A stretch of 64,000 nucleotides of DNA. Source: Paenibacillus sp. JNUCC-31. Lineage in GTDB: Bacteria > Bacillota > Bacilli > Paenibacillales > Paenibacillaceae. Positions 16,638-25,046 of this stretch are shown piece after piece. The stretch's first letter is position 1. The number at the start of each line of letters is the position of its first letter. The position numbers and the translations under genes were made by a program. The stretch spans positions 4,092,001 through 4,156,000 of the forward strand of contig NZ_CP062165.1 in NCBI RefSeq assembly GCF_014844075.1, read 5' to 3'. The notes under the pieces were generated by a model. It did no database searches. It saw only the letters and a list, made by a program, of their open reading frames with translations, and had not been told where the DNA came from.

Positions 16638-16847
16638 AAATAAACCTCCTGATAGATGCATTAGACTGAATTGCTCTAAAGGAGATTTTTGTTATCGATA
16701 GAGGAAACAAGGGTAAACATTGCAGTTATATAAAAAACTCGGTTCACATAGTAACCGGAGTTTCAAATGTACAGCCTCGGGACGGGAATTCCCCTTGGAG
16801 GCAGATAATGAACGTCTGAGCAGTAAATGCCTGCATGTTGTTGTACG

Positions 16848-16875
16848 GTTGTAAACCACCAGTTACGTTTACAAC
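16848..16875. repeat. 9-bp inverted repeat GTTGTAAAC / GTTTACAAC
   Basis: A perfect dyad with a 10-bp spacer in the non-coding stretch between the lipoprotein remnant and the nitronate monooxygenase remnant. No T-run follows. It could be an operator left from a lost gene. Nothing else was found from 16638 to 16881. Confidence 0.3.
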
Positions 16876-16881
16876 TAATCG

Positions 16882-17250
16882 ATGAATGCCATTGTAACGC
16901 ACAAAGCTATTTATTTTCTAATTCGGGCAAAAGCGAATATTCAATCATTAGTACTCGTTTCTTCACGCAGACAGGCACAAAAAGCTGAGCAGCTCGGTGC
17001 ATCTGCGGTGATTGTCGTCAGAAATGAGGGAGGAGGGCATATTGGACGTGATGACGTTAGAACCATGATGATCGTCCCCCAGGTCGTTGATACGGTAGAA
17101 TCCCCGCGGTTCGGTGATGGCCGAAGATGGGTGGTAGCCTATGCACTTGGAGCAGAGGTAATCGAAATGGGCACACGTTTTATTGCGACTCAGGAATGTG
17201 TTGATGCATCCACATACAAAAAGATGAACAATGTGATTATGTTTAACTAA
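16882..17250 (+). pseudogene. Internally deleted nitronate monooxygenase
   Basis: The segment LGASAVIVVRNEGGGHIGRD, MIVPQVVDTVESP, GDGRRWVVAYALGAEVIEMG and TRFIATQECV is typical of the FMN-binding half of nitronate monooxygenase (2-nitropropane dioxygenase). The strand normally between VE.P and GDGR (VIASGGI) is missing, the N-terminal 120 or so residues are replaced by an unrelated 25-residue lead, and the end is truncated. I regard it as non-functional. Confidence 0.65.
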
Positions 17251-17575
17251 GTATGAAGGCTACTATTTGTGTCATAGGCTTATCTTAAATCATATTAAAT
17301 TAAATTTTACTGATCCGGATCGCAAAAATGGTGTGATTCAAAAAGATGGTTTCCTTGTGCTCAATACTCATAATCATCTGGTCAGGTTTAGCTCACCCAA
17401 AAAATTGTGTCTCGGGAATTGTTAGGCTTTGATGTCCGTACTCAATAACTACAGATAATATCAAATTCTGCTTAGTTTATGGCAATGTTTGCGTTATTTT
17501 TACTCGTTAATCATAGAAAAGACGCACAAATAAGCTAATTACTTGTTATATTGTTCACTTTTTATGTAAAAAAAC
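17251..17575. other. Intergenic region before the ABC exporter
   Basis: No credible gene. A short plus-strand run (NFTDPDRKNGVIQKDGF, about 17305-17360) has coding flavour but no start or length. The AT content rises sharply towards the promoter at 17576. Confidence 0.35.
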
Positions 17576-17604
17576 TTGATAAAAAAAGTAGCCTATGCTA
17601 TATT
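17576..17604 (+). promoter_or_regulatory. Sigma-A promoter of the AT-rich gene cluster
   Basis: TTGATA (17576-17581), 17-bp spacer, TATATT (17599-17604), about 88 bp before the first ABC permease ATG. It is the only good promoter that I see for the following eight-gene block. Confidence 0.65.
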
Positions 17605-17691
17605 ACATTTTGTGTAAAAAAATGTTTCGAATTTCATTTCAAACTTTTTCGAAAACGTTACATTTAAAATGTCAGAATAGGGGTTAGAACA

Positions 17692-18483
17692 ATGTTTTTA
17701 TTTGTGACCTTTTTAAAACGATCATTCCTTGAAAGGTATGCTTACAGATTTGACTTTTACACTTCTATTTTTGGTAGTTTCATATCTCTGTTTGTTCAAT
17801 TAAATGTGTGGTCAGTTCTTATGGAAAATAACAGTAGTAACAGCCAGGTTTCACTGGATGAAATGCTGACTTACGTCATCATAACTTCGCTTATCACCGC
17901 TTTGACAGCATCACAAGTTGGCGAGAAAATAGCACAAAAAGTTGATAACGGTTCCATAATTTCTGATTTTATAAGACCGATAAACATAAGAAACTATCTT
18001 TGGGCAGAAGATATAGGGAAAAACATATTCAACTTTTTACTAATAAATATCCCCAACGTAATTATCATATTGCTTTTTATGCGCATAGAAATCGTTTTCG
18101 AGCTTTCGAATTTCTTGATGTTTTTAATCAGTTTAGTTTTAGCAATAATTATCGCTTTTTACATACAGTTCGTATTAGGATTACTAGCTTTTTGGCTTCA
18201 AACTCCGTGGTATATCTCGTGGATTTTGAATGCTTGTAAAGACTTATTCTCCGGTTCTGTCATTCCATTGTGGTTTTATCCAGATTGGCTCTATCAGATT
18301 TCTTCTTGGTTACCATTCAGGTTAATTATCTTCGAACCAATAAATATGTACCTTGGGAATTTATCAATAGATGAAGGGTATAAAATTCTACTACTACAAT
18401 GTGTCTGGATTGTGTCGTTATATCTTCTGTCTAAGTTAATTTGGTCGAAAGCTCAAAGTAAAATTATTGTTCATGGAGGGTAA
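17692..18483 (+). CDS. ABC-2 family transporter permease (COG4587 type)
   Basis: A 263-residue integral membrane protein with six predicted hydrophobic segments (about residues 20-45, 55-80, 100-130, 140-170, 175-200, 225-250). It belongs to the ABC-2 permease pairs that accompany a COG4586 ATPase, a set annotated in other bacteria as antibiotic or viologen-type exporters. The ATG follows AGGGGTT. The next gene encodes the partner permease 5 bp downstream. It probably exports the product of the enzymes that follow, or works on an envelope component; substrate unknown. Confidence 0.83.
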   Translation: MFLFVTFLKRSFLERYAYRFDFYTSIFGSFISLFVQLNVWSVLMENNSSNSQVSLDEMLTYVIITSLITALTASQVGEKIAQKVDNGSIISDFIRPINIRNYLWAEDIGKNIFNFLLINIPNVIIILLFMRIEIVFELSNFLMFLISLVLAIIIAFYIQFVLGLLAFWLQTPWYISWILNACKDLFSGSVIPLWFYPDWLYQISSWLPFRLIIFEPINMYLGNLSIDEGYKILLLQCVWIVSLYLLSKLIWSKAQSKIIVHGG

Positions 18484-18488
18484 ATCTT

Positions 18489-19292
18489 GTGCAATATTTC
18501 TCGGTCTATATCAGATTTATTAAGATATCCATCCTAAGTGTGTCCCAGTATAGAAGCTCATTTATACTAGGAGTTATCTCTCAGATCGTCTCATTCTTTT
18601 CAGAATTCTTTTTACTTTGGTTGTTACTAAATAACTTTAGTGCGATTGGTAACTGGTCCACATATGAAGTCATGTTTTTGTTCGCCCTTAACTTAGCATC
18701 ATATGCGATAGGTTCTTTCTTCTTAAATTCTCCCAGCACTCGTCTATCTACAATGATAAAAGAAGGTACTTTTGATGAAGTACTAACTAAACCACTTAAT
18801 AGCTTTGTATATTTAGTTTGCAGAGAATTTAATAATGGCTACATAACACACTTAGTTGTTTCCTTGGTAGTAATGGTGATTTGTGTGAATCAATTGAACA
18901 TCGAAATGACTTTCACAAACATCTCAATGCTTATTCTAACCCTGCTTGGTGGTGCTTTAATCCAGGGTTCAACATTGCTAATCATTTCGATACCTTCATT
19001 TTGGTTTGTAGAGAATACTGGCCTTAGAGAAGTCTTATTTTTTAACATGCGTAGATTCATTTCTTATCCAATAACCATATATGACAAATTCATTCAGATA
19101 ATTCTGACATATATACTGCCTTATGCTTTTATTAATTTTTTCCCTGCACAATTTTTTCTACAAAAAAATGATTTCTCAATCTTTTCTCCTTACTTCCAAT
19201 ACGCCACTCCAATTGTAGGATTAGTCTTATTTGTTATTGCGTATAACTTCTGGAGGATAGGAATCAACCACTATCAAAGCACTGGTTCATAA
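18489..19292 (+). CDS. ABC-2 family transporter permease (COG3694 type)
   Basis: A 267-residue partner of the preceding permease, with an N-terminal amphipathic helix and about six membrane segments. The motif STMIKEGTFDEVLTKPLN between segments two and three is characteristic of this family (G.FD..L.KPLN). GTG start at 18489 after GGAGGG. The gene pair plus the ATPase downstream makes a complete heteromeric ABC-2 exporter. Confidence 0.83.
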   Translation: MQYFSVYIRFIKISILSVSQYRSSFILGVISQIVSFFSEFFLLWLLLNNFSAIGNWSTYEVMFLFALNLASYAIGSFFLNSPSTRLSTMIKEGTFDEVLTKPLNSFVYLVCREFNNGYITHLVVSLVVMVICVNQLNIEMTFTNISMLILTLLGGALIQGSTLLIISIPSFWFVENTGLREVLFFNMRRFISYPITIYDKFIQIILTYILPYAFINFFPAQFFLQKNDFSIFSPYFQYATPIVGLVLFVIAYNFWRIGINHYQSTGS

Positions 19293-19321
19293 AATAAGTC
19301 GACAGAAAGAAGTGAGAAGTC

Positions 19322-20299
19322 GTGTCAACCATAATAAGTATGGAAAACGTGTCAAAAGAGTTCACCATCTACAAAAGAGAAAAAGGATTATGGAACTCGG
19401 TGAAATCGATAGTAAAAAGAGATTATGTTACTAAAACTGCTGTAAATAACATCTCCTTTAATATCAATAAAGGAGAAATGGTTGGATATATAGGTGCAAA
19501 TGGAGCCGGAAAATCAACAACAATTAAGATGTTGTCAGGTGTATTAGTTCCTTCTTCAGGTACAGTTAACGTAGCTGGGCGAATTCCTTACAAAGATAGA
19601 AAAAATAATGCAAAGATCATAGGAGTAGTCTTCGGACAGAGGACTCAGTTATATTGGAGTTTGCCAATAGAAGAGACATTTGAACTTTACAAAAAAATTT
19701 ATAAGATACCCGACAAAGTCTATCAGCAAAATGTTGAATTTTACATTGAGTTATTAGATCTACATGAATTTATTGATGTTCCTGTAAGACAACTTAGTTT
19801 GGGTCAAAAAATGAGAGCAGAATTAGCAGTTTCATTACTACATGATCCACAAATTTTATATCTTGATGAGCCAACAATAGGGCTGGATGTTGTTGTTAAG
19901 CAAAAAATAAGACATTTTATTAGAGAAATAAACAAAGATAAACAAACAACTGTAATTCTTACAACCCATGATATGGACGATATAGAACAGATCTGTGATC
20001 GGATTATAACTATTGATAAAGGAAATAAGATATTTGACGGAAGCTTGTCGAATTTCAAAGAGGTGTACGGAGCAGGACATACTATTATTGTGGAATTTCA
20101 GGAAACCAATGTTCAGTTACAAGATTCGAGACTAACCATCTACAAAGAAGAAAACGCAAAAAAATGGATTAAATTTGATGAAAAAGAAATAAGCGTTGCA
20201 GAAGCAATTTCTAGCATCGCCAGAAACCACAACATTGTAGATATTTCACTCAAAGAACCAAGTGTTGAAGATGCTGTGCAAAAGATCTATGGGAATTAA
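19322..20299 (+). CDS. ABC transporter ATP-binding protein (COG4586 type)
   Basis: A 325-residue ATPase. Walker A is GANGAGKST near residues 58-66, a Q-loop lies in VVFGQRTQLYW, the signature is LSLGQKMRAELA near 159-170, Walker B is ILYLDEPTIGLD near 178-189, and the H-loop is TTHDMDDIE. The extended N-terminus (FTIYKREKGLWNSVKSI) and the FGQR variant of the Q-loop are typical of COG4586. GTG start with a weak upstream AAGTGAG. It energises the two permeases before it. Confidence 0.9.
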   Translation: MSTIISMENVSKEFTIYKREKGLWNSVKSIVKRDYVTKTAVNNISFNINKGEMVGYIGANGAGKSTTIKMLSGVLVPSSGTVNVAGRIPYKDRKNNAKIIGVVFGQRTQLYWSLPIEETFELYKKIYKIPDKVYQQNVEFYIELLDLHEFIDVPVRQLSLGQKMRAELAVSLLHDPQILYLDEPTIGLDVVVKQKIRHFIREINKDKQTTVILTTHDMDDIEQICDRIITIDKGNKIFDGSLSNFKEVYGAGHTIIVEFQETNVQLQDSRLTIYKEENAKKWIKFDEKEISVAEAISSIARNHNIVDISLKEPSVEDAVQKIYGN

Positions 20300-20329
20300 T
20301 CATTTACTATAATTTGGAGGTGTTTAATA

Positions 20330-22039
20330 GTGGCTACGATTGAAGTAAGAACAGAAGCTAGTAACAGTTTACTTCGCTATCTCGAAAGAAAGGGAAGAGG
20401 ACCAACTGGGGCTATTAATCTGATTGAAAATATGGATTTAGGTCCTCTAGTTAAAAACCACAAATTGAATTTTTCAAAAGTATACGAAAGTAAACTCAAC
20501 AAAAAACTTGAATTACAAAAAACAAAATACAAAATTTTTGAAAATGAATTACTTCTTTTAACAGAAAATTTTCAAAAAAACCAAATAAAATTGATACATA
20601 TTAAAGGTTGGTTTTTAGGATTAGATCTATATTCTCCTGTCGAGACAAGAATATCCGGAGATATAGATTTGTTAATTGATGTGAACCAACTAGAAGACAT
20701 TTTGGATTTATTAGGTAACTTGGGCTATTCAGTTGCATATACAGGGGAGATTGTAAACAAATCCTTTATTAATGATGATTTAACAAATCACTCAAGACTC
20801 CATAGTCACATCCCAGTTTTAGAGAAAAGAGTTACAACTGAATCTGGTGACGAATTCCTAATAGAGATGGATCTCCATACACGCCTATTTAATAATGTTG
20901 AGTCTGAATGGTATAAAATGCAGGCTGTATTGGATAGAGCAATACATACAAAATATGACAAACAACATTTTGTATGGTTATTAGAACATCATGACAGATT
21001 AATGCATTTGATGTATCACTTCTCAAAAGAATACACCGTAGATACGCTCCTATATGGTGATAACAATCCTAAAATAAAGCTACTTCATGATATAGCCTTA
21101 TTTATAGACAAGTATGGGCCCCAGATTAATTGGAAGTATCTTTTAGAGACTACCAATGATCTAAAAGTTGAATTTAGAATCCTACTTACTTCCGTATTAG
21201 TCGATGAGATTTATCCAAATCGAGTTCCGAAGACATTTATAGCAGCTTTGAGAGATCACTTTAAACTCAATTATCAACTATATAAGGGGAGTGCTGAACA
21301 AATTGAGAAGGCAGTAAATTTTTCTGCAGAAACCATACTTTTTGGGGACTCTCAGGACTTCTATAAAGATTTTGTGACTATTTTGGGATTGAAGAGTGAA
21401 GTGCTTGAATGTCAGAAAAAAGATTCTATTGCTCAGTTAGACGAAGTTAGTATTAGACTGACAGAAAATGAATATCCAGTAGCTAATCAGTTTGGTTCTT
21501 ATGTTGTTTTCGAAAAAAATCTTTCAAAACTCCCTTTACAAGCAACTTGTAATTTAGGGTGGAACTCTTCGTCTTTTCTAGTGAAGATAGATGTAACTGA
21601 TCATATTGTTGCAAGTCTAACAGACGATAATGCTTACCTAGGCGGAATTTCAATTGGTCTTGGACCAGGAAGTAGCGACCATACTTCAGATAGAAAATCA
21701 TATATAAAACAGTTTTATTTCAATCCAAAAGTTGATGGAGGATTGAGGTACTGGAATTTAAAACTAGATGATGAGAAAGACAATCAGAATCTTAGCGGTG
21801 AAGGTCAGTATCCTTATATATATAATCTAACAACTAATGATAGCGGTTATTTACTTGGATTAGAGATACCATGGTCAAGTTTTGGTATTGTACCCGCTTC
21901 AAATTTATGTCTTGCTTTTGATATTAAAGTAAATTTCTATGACTTTGAAGGGAAACCTAAAAAACAAATGGCTTGGTCAAATCACTACGATAACATATGG
22001 CATCCGGAGTATATGGGTATTTTAAGAATAGTCGACTAA
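20330..22039 (+). CDS. Nucleotidyltransferase (NTP_transf_5 type) fused to a CBM9-like domain
   Basis: A 569-residue two-part protein. The N-terminal part (about 60-330) has the NTP_transf_5 pattern: IHIKGWFLGLDLY (90-101), RISGDIDLLID (107-117) with the D-x-D metal ligands, and a later LEMDLHTRL and LLEHHDRLMHLMYHF. The C-terminal part (about 375-569) is beta-rich and looks like a family-9 carbohydrate-binding/DOMON-like domain: an opening with VSIRLTENEYPV, FSFLV-type strands, IGLGPGSSDHTSDR, and a final GLEIPWSSFGI plus W-containing ending. PF14907-type nucleotidyltransferases occur in some RiPP and lasso peptide clusters; the fusion partner is unusual. GTG start after GGAGGTG. Confidence 0.7.
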   Translation: MATIEVRTEASNSLLRYLERKGRGPTGAINLIENMDLGPLVKNHKLNFSKVYESKLNKKLELQKTKYKIFENELLLLTENFQKNQIKLIHIKGWFLGLDLYSPVETRISGDIDLLIDVNQLEDILDLLGNLGYSVAYTGEIVNKSFINDDLTNHSRLHSHIPVLEKRVTTESGDEFLIEMDLHTRLFNNVESEWYKMQAVLDRAIHTKYDKQHFVWLLEHHDRLMHLMYHFSKEYTVDTLLYGDNNPKIKLLHDIALFIDKYGPQINWKYLLETTNDLKVEFRILLTSVLVDEIYPNRVPKTFIAALRDHFKLNYQLYKGSAEQIEKAVNFSAETILFGDSQDFYKDFVTILGLKSEVLECQKKDSIAQLDEVSIRLTENEYPVANQFGSYVVFEKNLSKLPLQATCNLGWNSSSFLVKIDVTDHIVASLTDDNAYLGGISIGLGPGSSDHTSDRKSYIKQFYFNPKVDGGLRYWNLKLDDEKDNQNLSGEGQYPYIYNLTTNDSGYLLGLEIPWSSFGIVPASNLCLAFDIKVNFYDFEGKPKKQMAWSNHYDNIWHPEYMGILRIVD

Positions 22040-22059
22040 TAATAAGGAGGTTTGTTCAA

Positions 22060-22773
22060 TTGAGTCTTGGGGTTGATTCGATACTTGAAAGAGATGATGA
22101 CATAAGAGCAAGAGCGTCTAAAGTACAATTCAGTGTTCCTAAATACAAAGGGAAGTTGATTGTCCTGGAAGGAGTAGATGGCGCTGGTAAATCTACTTCA
22201 TTGGAATTCATTTATGAATTCCTAAAATGCAAAGGTATTACAGCACATAAGATTGATATGTTGTCTCCTGAATTCAGAAAATTATCCTCTCACCGTCTTT
22301 ATGCTGACGATCATACACGAGCTCTTACCGGTGAAATTGATCAAACGGCCATTGCTATTAGTGCTATGGGAGATAGATTACAAAGGTTCAGATCTACTTT
22401 TCATGAAAAGCTTAAAGAAGGGGAGTGGCTTGTCTGTGATCGGTATATTTTCACACCACTCTCGGAGGCGCTCGCTCTTGGAATCAAAGACAATGAATTT
22501 AATGTGCTCCTTCAAATAGCTGCATTATTTCCAAAACCAGATCTGGGCTTTGTCGCTAAAGTAGATGCAGAGACAGCCATACAAAGAATACGATCTAGAC
22601 CAGACGAAAGTGATAAGAAATTGGACATTCGATTCTACAAACGAGCAATCAATGCCTTTGTGGAAAATGGTAAAGCTAATGATTTTGTAGAATTGGATAC
22701 AAGTCTTGGATTTCAAGCAGTAGAAGATATTGTTCAACATTACTTAGAAAAATTATTAAAAGGGGATCAATAA
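22060..22773 (+). CDS. Thymidylate-kinase-like P-loop kinase
   Basis: A 237-residue protein related to dTMP kinase. The P-loop is EGVDGAGKST (residues 37-46), and the DRY motif (VCDRYIFTPLSEA) is at 126-138. A lid-like segment follows (RIRSRPDESDKKLDIRFY). The N-terminal 30 residues before the fold are extra. The start is TTG 22060, because AAGGAGG lies 8 bp upstream; an in-frame ATG before it is inside the previous gene. Housekeeping TMK is about 210 residues and sits in a DNA polymerase delta-prime neighbourhood; this copy in a biosynthesis-like cluster probably phosphorylates a special nucleotide (inference). Confidence 0.8.
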   Translation: MSLGVDSILERDDDIRARASKVQFSVPKYKGKLIVLEGVDGAGKSTSLEFIYEFLKCKGITAHKIDMLSPEFRKLSSHRLYADDHTRALTGEIDQTAIAISAMGDRLQRFRSTFHEKLKEGEWLVCDRYIFTPLSEALALGIKDNEFNVLLQIAALFPKPDLGFVAKVDAETAIQRIRSRPDESDKKLDIRFYKRAINAFVENGKANDFVELDTSLGFQAVEDIVQHYLEKLLKGDQ

Positions 22774-22774
22774 A

Positions 22775-23350
22775 ATGACTAAAGTTATGGGAAACGTAAG
22801 TTCAAATTTATTGCAAACTGCTCAAGAAATTCTACTGGACAAAATCGTGATTATTCCGGATTTCCCCAAAGTGGGAATACGATATTTAGATTTCTACAGA
22901 ACTTTTGATCAATACGCAGAAGTTCGTAGTGCTGTAATTGAATGTTTCAAGGAAAGATATTCAGAAACAAAGATTGATGCAATTGTGGGTATTGCGAATG
23001 GCGGACTAAGTTTGGCATCTGCATTTGCCTATGCCCTTAATGTGCCGCTCCATCCTGTACGAAAAGCGGGAGACACTGTATATGGCGCTATCGAAGCTTC
23101 TGTCGGAATGGTTTATGCTGAAAGAAAGTTGTCTCTTGCAACCGATATCATCAAGCCTAATTCAAATGTCGTTTTAGTTGATGATACCATTGCAACGGGT
23201 GGTACTTTTAATGGAGCTATTGAGCTATTAAACAAATTAGAAGTTAACATTATTGAGATCGCAACTGTATTTGAAACTGTATCTAAACAGGGGAGGAACA
23301 ACGTTGCACCTGTTCCTGTGTTCTCCATTTTAGCTAGAGATAATTTTTAA
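22775..23350 (+). CDS. Adenine phosphoribosyltransferase-like protein
   Basis: A 191-residue type I phosphoribosyltransferase. It has the APT-like N-terminus [19 protein letters not shown] (residues 24-42), a GIANGGL loop near 72-78, and the PRPP-binding motif [13 protein letters not shown] at 132-144. In housekeeping Apt the N-terminal segment reads IPDFPKPGI.F.DI, so residues that contact the base differ here. It starts 1 bp after the kinase stop (AAGGGGATC as binding site). Its likely reaction is PRPP plus a base or base-like compound giving a ribonucleotide; the base is unknown. Confidence 0.83.
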   Translation: MTKVMGNVSSNLLQTAQEILLDKIVIIPDFPKVGIRYLDFYRTFDQYAEVRSAVIECFKERYSETKIDAIVGIANGGLSLASAFAYALNVPLHPVRKAGDTVYGAIEASVGMVYAERKLSLATDIIKPNSNVVLVDDTIATGGTFNGAIELLNKLEVNIIEIATVFETVSKQGRNNVAPVPVFSILARDNF

Positions 23351-23366
23351 ATTTGGAGGAAATGAA

Positions 23367-23861
23367 ATGAATTTTGAAAATCCTTTAGTTGCAATAATAA
23401 TGGGGAGCCAGTCAGATTGGCCGACTATGAAATATGCTGCGGAAAGTCTTAAGGAAATTGATATTCCTTATACCGTTCAGTTAGTTTCAGCGCACAGAAC
23501 GCCTGAAAGACTATTTGATTTTGCCAAAAGTGCAAAAGAGAGAGGAATTAAGGTGATTATTGCCGGGACAGGATATGCTGCTCATCTTCCAGGAATGACA
23601 GCTTCGCTTACTACACTTCCTGTGATCGGGGTTCCGATTGAATCCAAATCGCTTAAAGGATTAGATTCATTATTGTCCATAGTACAGATGCCTAAAGGTG
23701 TACCAGTAGCTACCGTAGCAATTGGCGAAGCAGGAGCACGAAATGCTGGCTTATTGGCAGCTCAAATCTTAGCATTAACCAGCTCAGAATTGGATGAAAG
23801 AGTGGTTACCCAAAGGCAAGATTTGAAAGAATCTGTACCATTTGATATTAAAACTGATTAA
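23367..23861 (+). CDS. PurE-like protein (N5-CAIR mutase paralogue)
   Basis: A 164-residue class I PurE homologue. The signature motifs are MGSQSDW (12-18), SAHRTP (41-46) and [19 protein letters not shown] near 86-104. The loop that normally reads GAGGAAHLPGM reads [11 protein letters not shown] here (67-77), so a conserved glycine next to the active-site histidine is tyrosine. No purK or other pur gene is adjacent, which is unlike the housekeeping purine operon. It could act on a CAIR-like aminoimidazole in a special pathway, or be a duplicate PurE. GGAGG precedes the ATG by 8 bp. Confidence 0.8.
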   Translation: MNFENPLVAIIMGSQSDWPTMKYAAESLKEIDIPYTVQLVSAHRTPERLFDFAKSAKERGIKVIIAGTGYAAHLPGMTASLTTLPVIGVPIESKSLKGLDSLLSIVQMPKGVPVATVAIGEAGARNAGLLAAQILALTSSELDERVVTQRQDLKESVPFDIKTD

Positions 23862-23871
23862 TCAACCGTGT

Positions 23872-23910
23872 TGTACACTGAGAATTTTAATTTTAACTTC
23901 TCAGTGTACA
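23872..23910 (+). terminator. 13-bp perfect hairpin after purE-like gene
   Basis: TGTACACTGAGAA / TTCTCAGTGTACA with a 13-nt AT-rich loop, 10 bp after the stop codon. Only a short T-run follows (GATTTAAC), so termination is probably partial; the hairpin may separate expression of the last gene from the rest. Confidence 0.5.
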
Positions 23911-23986
23911 CGATTTAACAATGCTAAATACTACCTTTGCCATATAATTTTTCCTGTAAATAGTGGGGTTATAGAAGGAGTTTGTT

Positions 23987-24931
23987 ATGAATAGTGTTCT
24001 CACAGCTTCTTATACAAAAGAGAATTCTAGTTTCGGTTCTTTGAAAACCAAATTAGATAATGTAATTTCTACACAAATTGACTCTTATTTGTTATCGGCA
24101 ACCTATTATCAGTTAACTGGACGCAAGGGAACTTATATTTATCAAGATGAAAGCTCTTTCCTTATTGTAAGCAATCATCCACATTTAGAAAACTGTCTAA
24201 TGATTTTCCCTGAAGTGATTTCAAATTCTGACTTTTCATTAACTGCTAAAGTCTTACTCGACAACTACAACAGTAAACATCAGATTTTGCTGTGTAGGTA
24301 TACAAATGAGGAGTACATAAAGTTGTGTACTTCATTATCTAATCTCAAAGAAAACTCAATAGAGCTGGAACGGGTAGATGAAGAAATAATGGATTGGAAA
24401 TATCCTGTTCGTATTCTTAGTACCGAGGTTGTTTCTAAGTTAGAAGGAGGAAAATTCAGAAAGATACGTAATAAATTATTACGGGCAGGAATTGGAATCG
24501 ATATCGTACCAATTGAGCAATGTAGCCAAATGAATTTAATGAGAGCTGCTTTAAAATTTTGGGAAGGCAACATGATTCTTAATCAAAAAGATACAGAAGA
24601 CATGTCTGAATTTTATTACGAGTTATTCAAGCTAATGGAAAATGGAATGGAATTAATCAATGGATTATGCTTTATCAAAGAAGGAAGGCCTGTAGGATTT
24701 ACTGCGTGGGATATAACCGCTGGAACTGCAAATTTATATGTGAATTTAGCTGACACTACAATAACAGGAGCATCAGACTTTCAATTGGTCTCAACATGCA
24801 AATACCTATATGAACATAATATTCAATTATTAAATATGGGGGGATCTGAATTATACAATTTAGATCAGTTTAAAGAAAAATATAGACCAGTAATTACACA
24901 TCCAATATCTACTTACACTATTAAAGGTTAA
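23987..24931 (+). CDS. MprF/DUF2156-like GNAT-fold acyltransferase
   Basis: A 314-residue protein with the two-GNAT-domain layout of the LPG synthase C-terminal (DUF2156) family. It has a basic segment GGKFRKIRNKLLRAGIGIDIVP near residues 148-169 (quoted in part: GGKFRKIRNKLLRAG), then the acceptor-domain part FIKEGRPVGFTAWDI near 226-240, and the terminal MGGSELYNLDQFKEKYRP near 284-301 that closes the fold. MprF-type enzymes move an aminoacyl group from aminoacyl-tRNA to a lipid or small molecule; related FemX-like enzymes use aminoacyl-tRNA for peptides. There are no membrane segments, so the acceptor should be cytosolic. It has AGAAGGAG upstream. Confidence 0.65.
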   Translation: MNSVLTASYTKENSSFGSLKTKLDNVISTQIDSYLLSATYYQLTGRKGTYIYQDESSFLIVSNHPHLENCLMIFPEVISNSDFSLTAKVLLDNYNSKHQILLCRYTNEEYIKLCTSLSNLKENSIELERVDEEIMDWKYPVRILSTEVVSKLEGGKFRKIRNKLLRAGIGIDIVPIEQCSQMNLMRAALKFWEGNMILNQKDTEDMSEFYYELFKLMENGMELINGLCFIKEGRPVGFTAWDITAGTANLYVNLADTTITGASDFQLVSTCKYLYEHNIQLLNMGGSELYNLDQFKEKYRPVITHPISTYTIKG

Positions 24932-24950
24932 GTTGAGTTTATTTAACGTA

Positions 24951-24982
24951 AAAAGCGAGGGATACAACCCTCGCTTTTTTTC
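24951..24982 (+). terminator. Intrinsic terminator of the AT-rich cluster
   Basis: AAAAGCGAGGG / CCCTCGCTTTT with loop ATACAA and seven or more T residues, directly after the acyltransferase gene. Confidence 0.92.
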
Positions 24983-24986
24983 TGTT

Positions 24987-25029
24987 AAAAAAACAAAAGA
25001 AAGCACCACAGAAAATGTGAGATGCTTTC
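24987..25029 (-). terminator. Intrinsic terminator of the tRNA-like gene
   Basis: Read on the minus strand: GAAAGCA.CACA stem against TGTG.TGCTTTC with loop TTTTC, followed by TTTTGTTTTTTT. It lies about 18 nt after the 3' end of the tRNA-like RNA and abuts the opposing cluster terminator. Confidence 0.8.
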
Positions 25030-25046
25030 TTCATCTAGCAATTTAA

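Noticed and set aside
16848..16875. Riboswitch or terminator
   Set aside because: Only a 9-bp dyad without T-run or conserved core; no gene of a known riboswitch regulon follows.
17640..17665. Catabolite-response (cre) element near CGAAAACGTTACA
   Set aside because: It mismatches the cre consensus at several fixed positions.
22060..23861. Housekeeping tmk, apt and purE genes
   Set aside because: None lies in its usual context, all show changes in conserved segments, and they are embedded in one AT-rich operon with an exporter.
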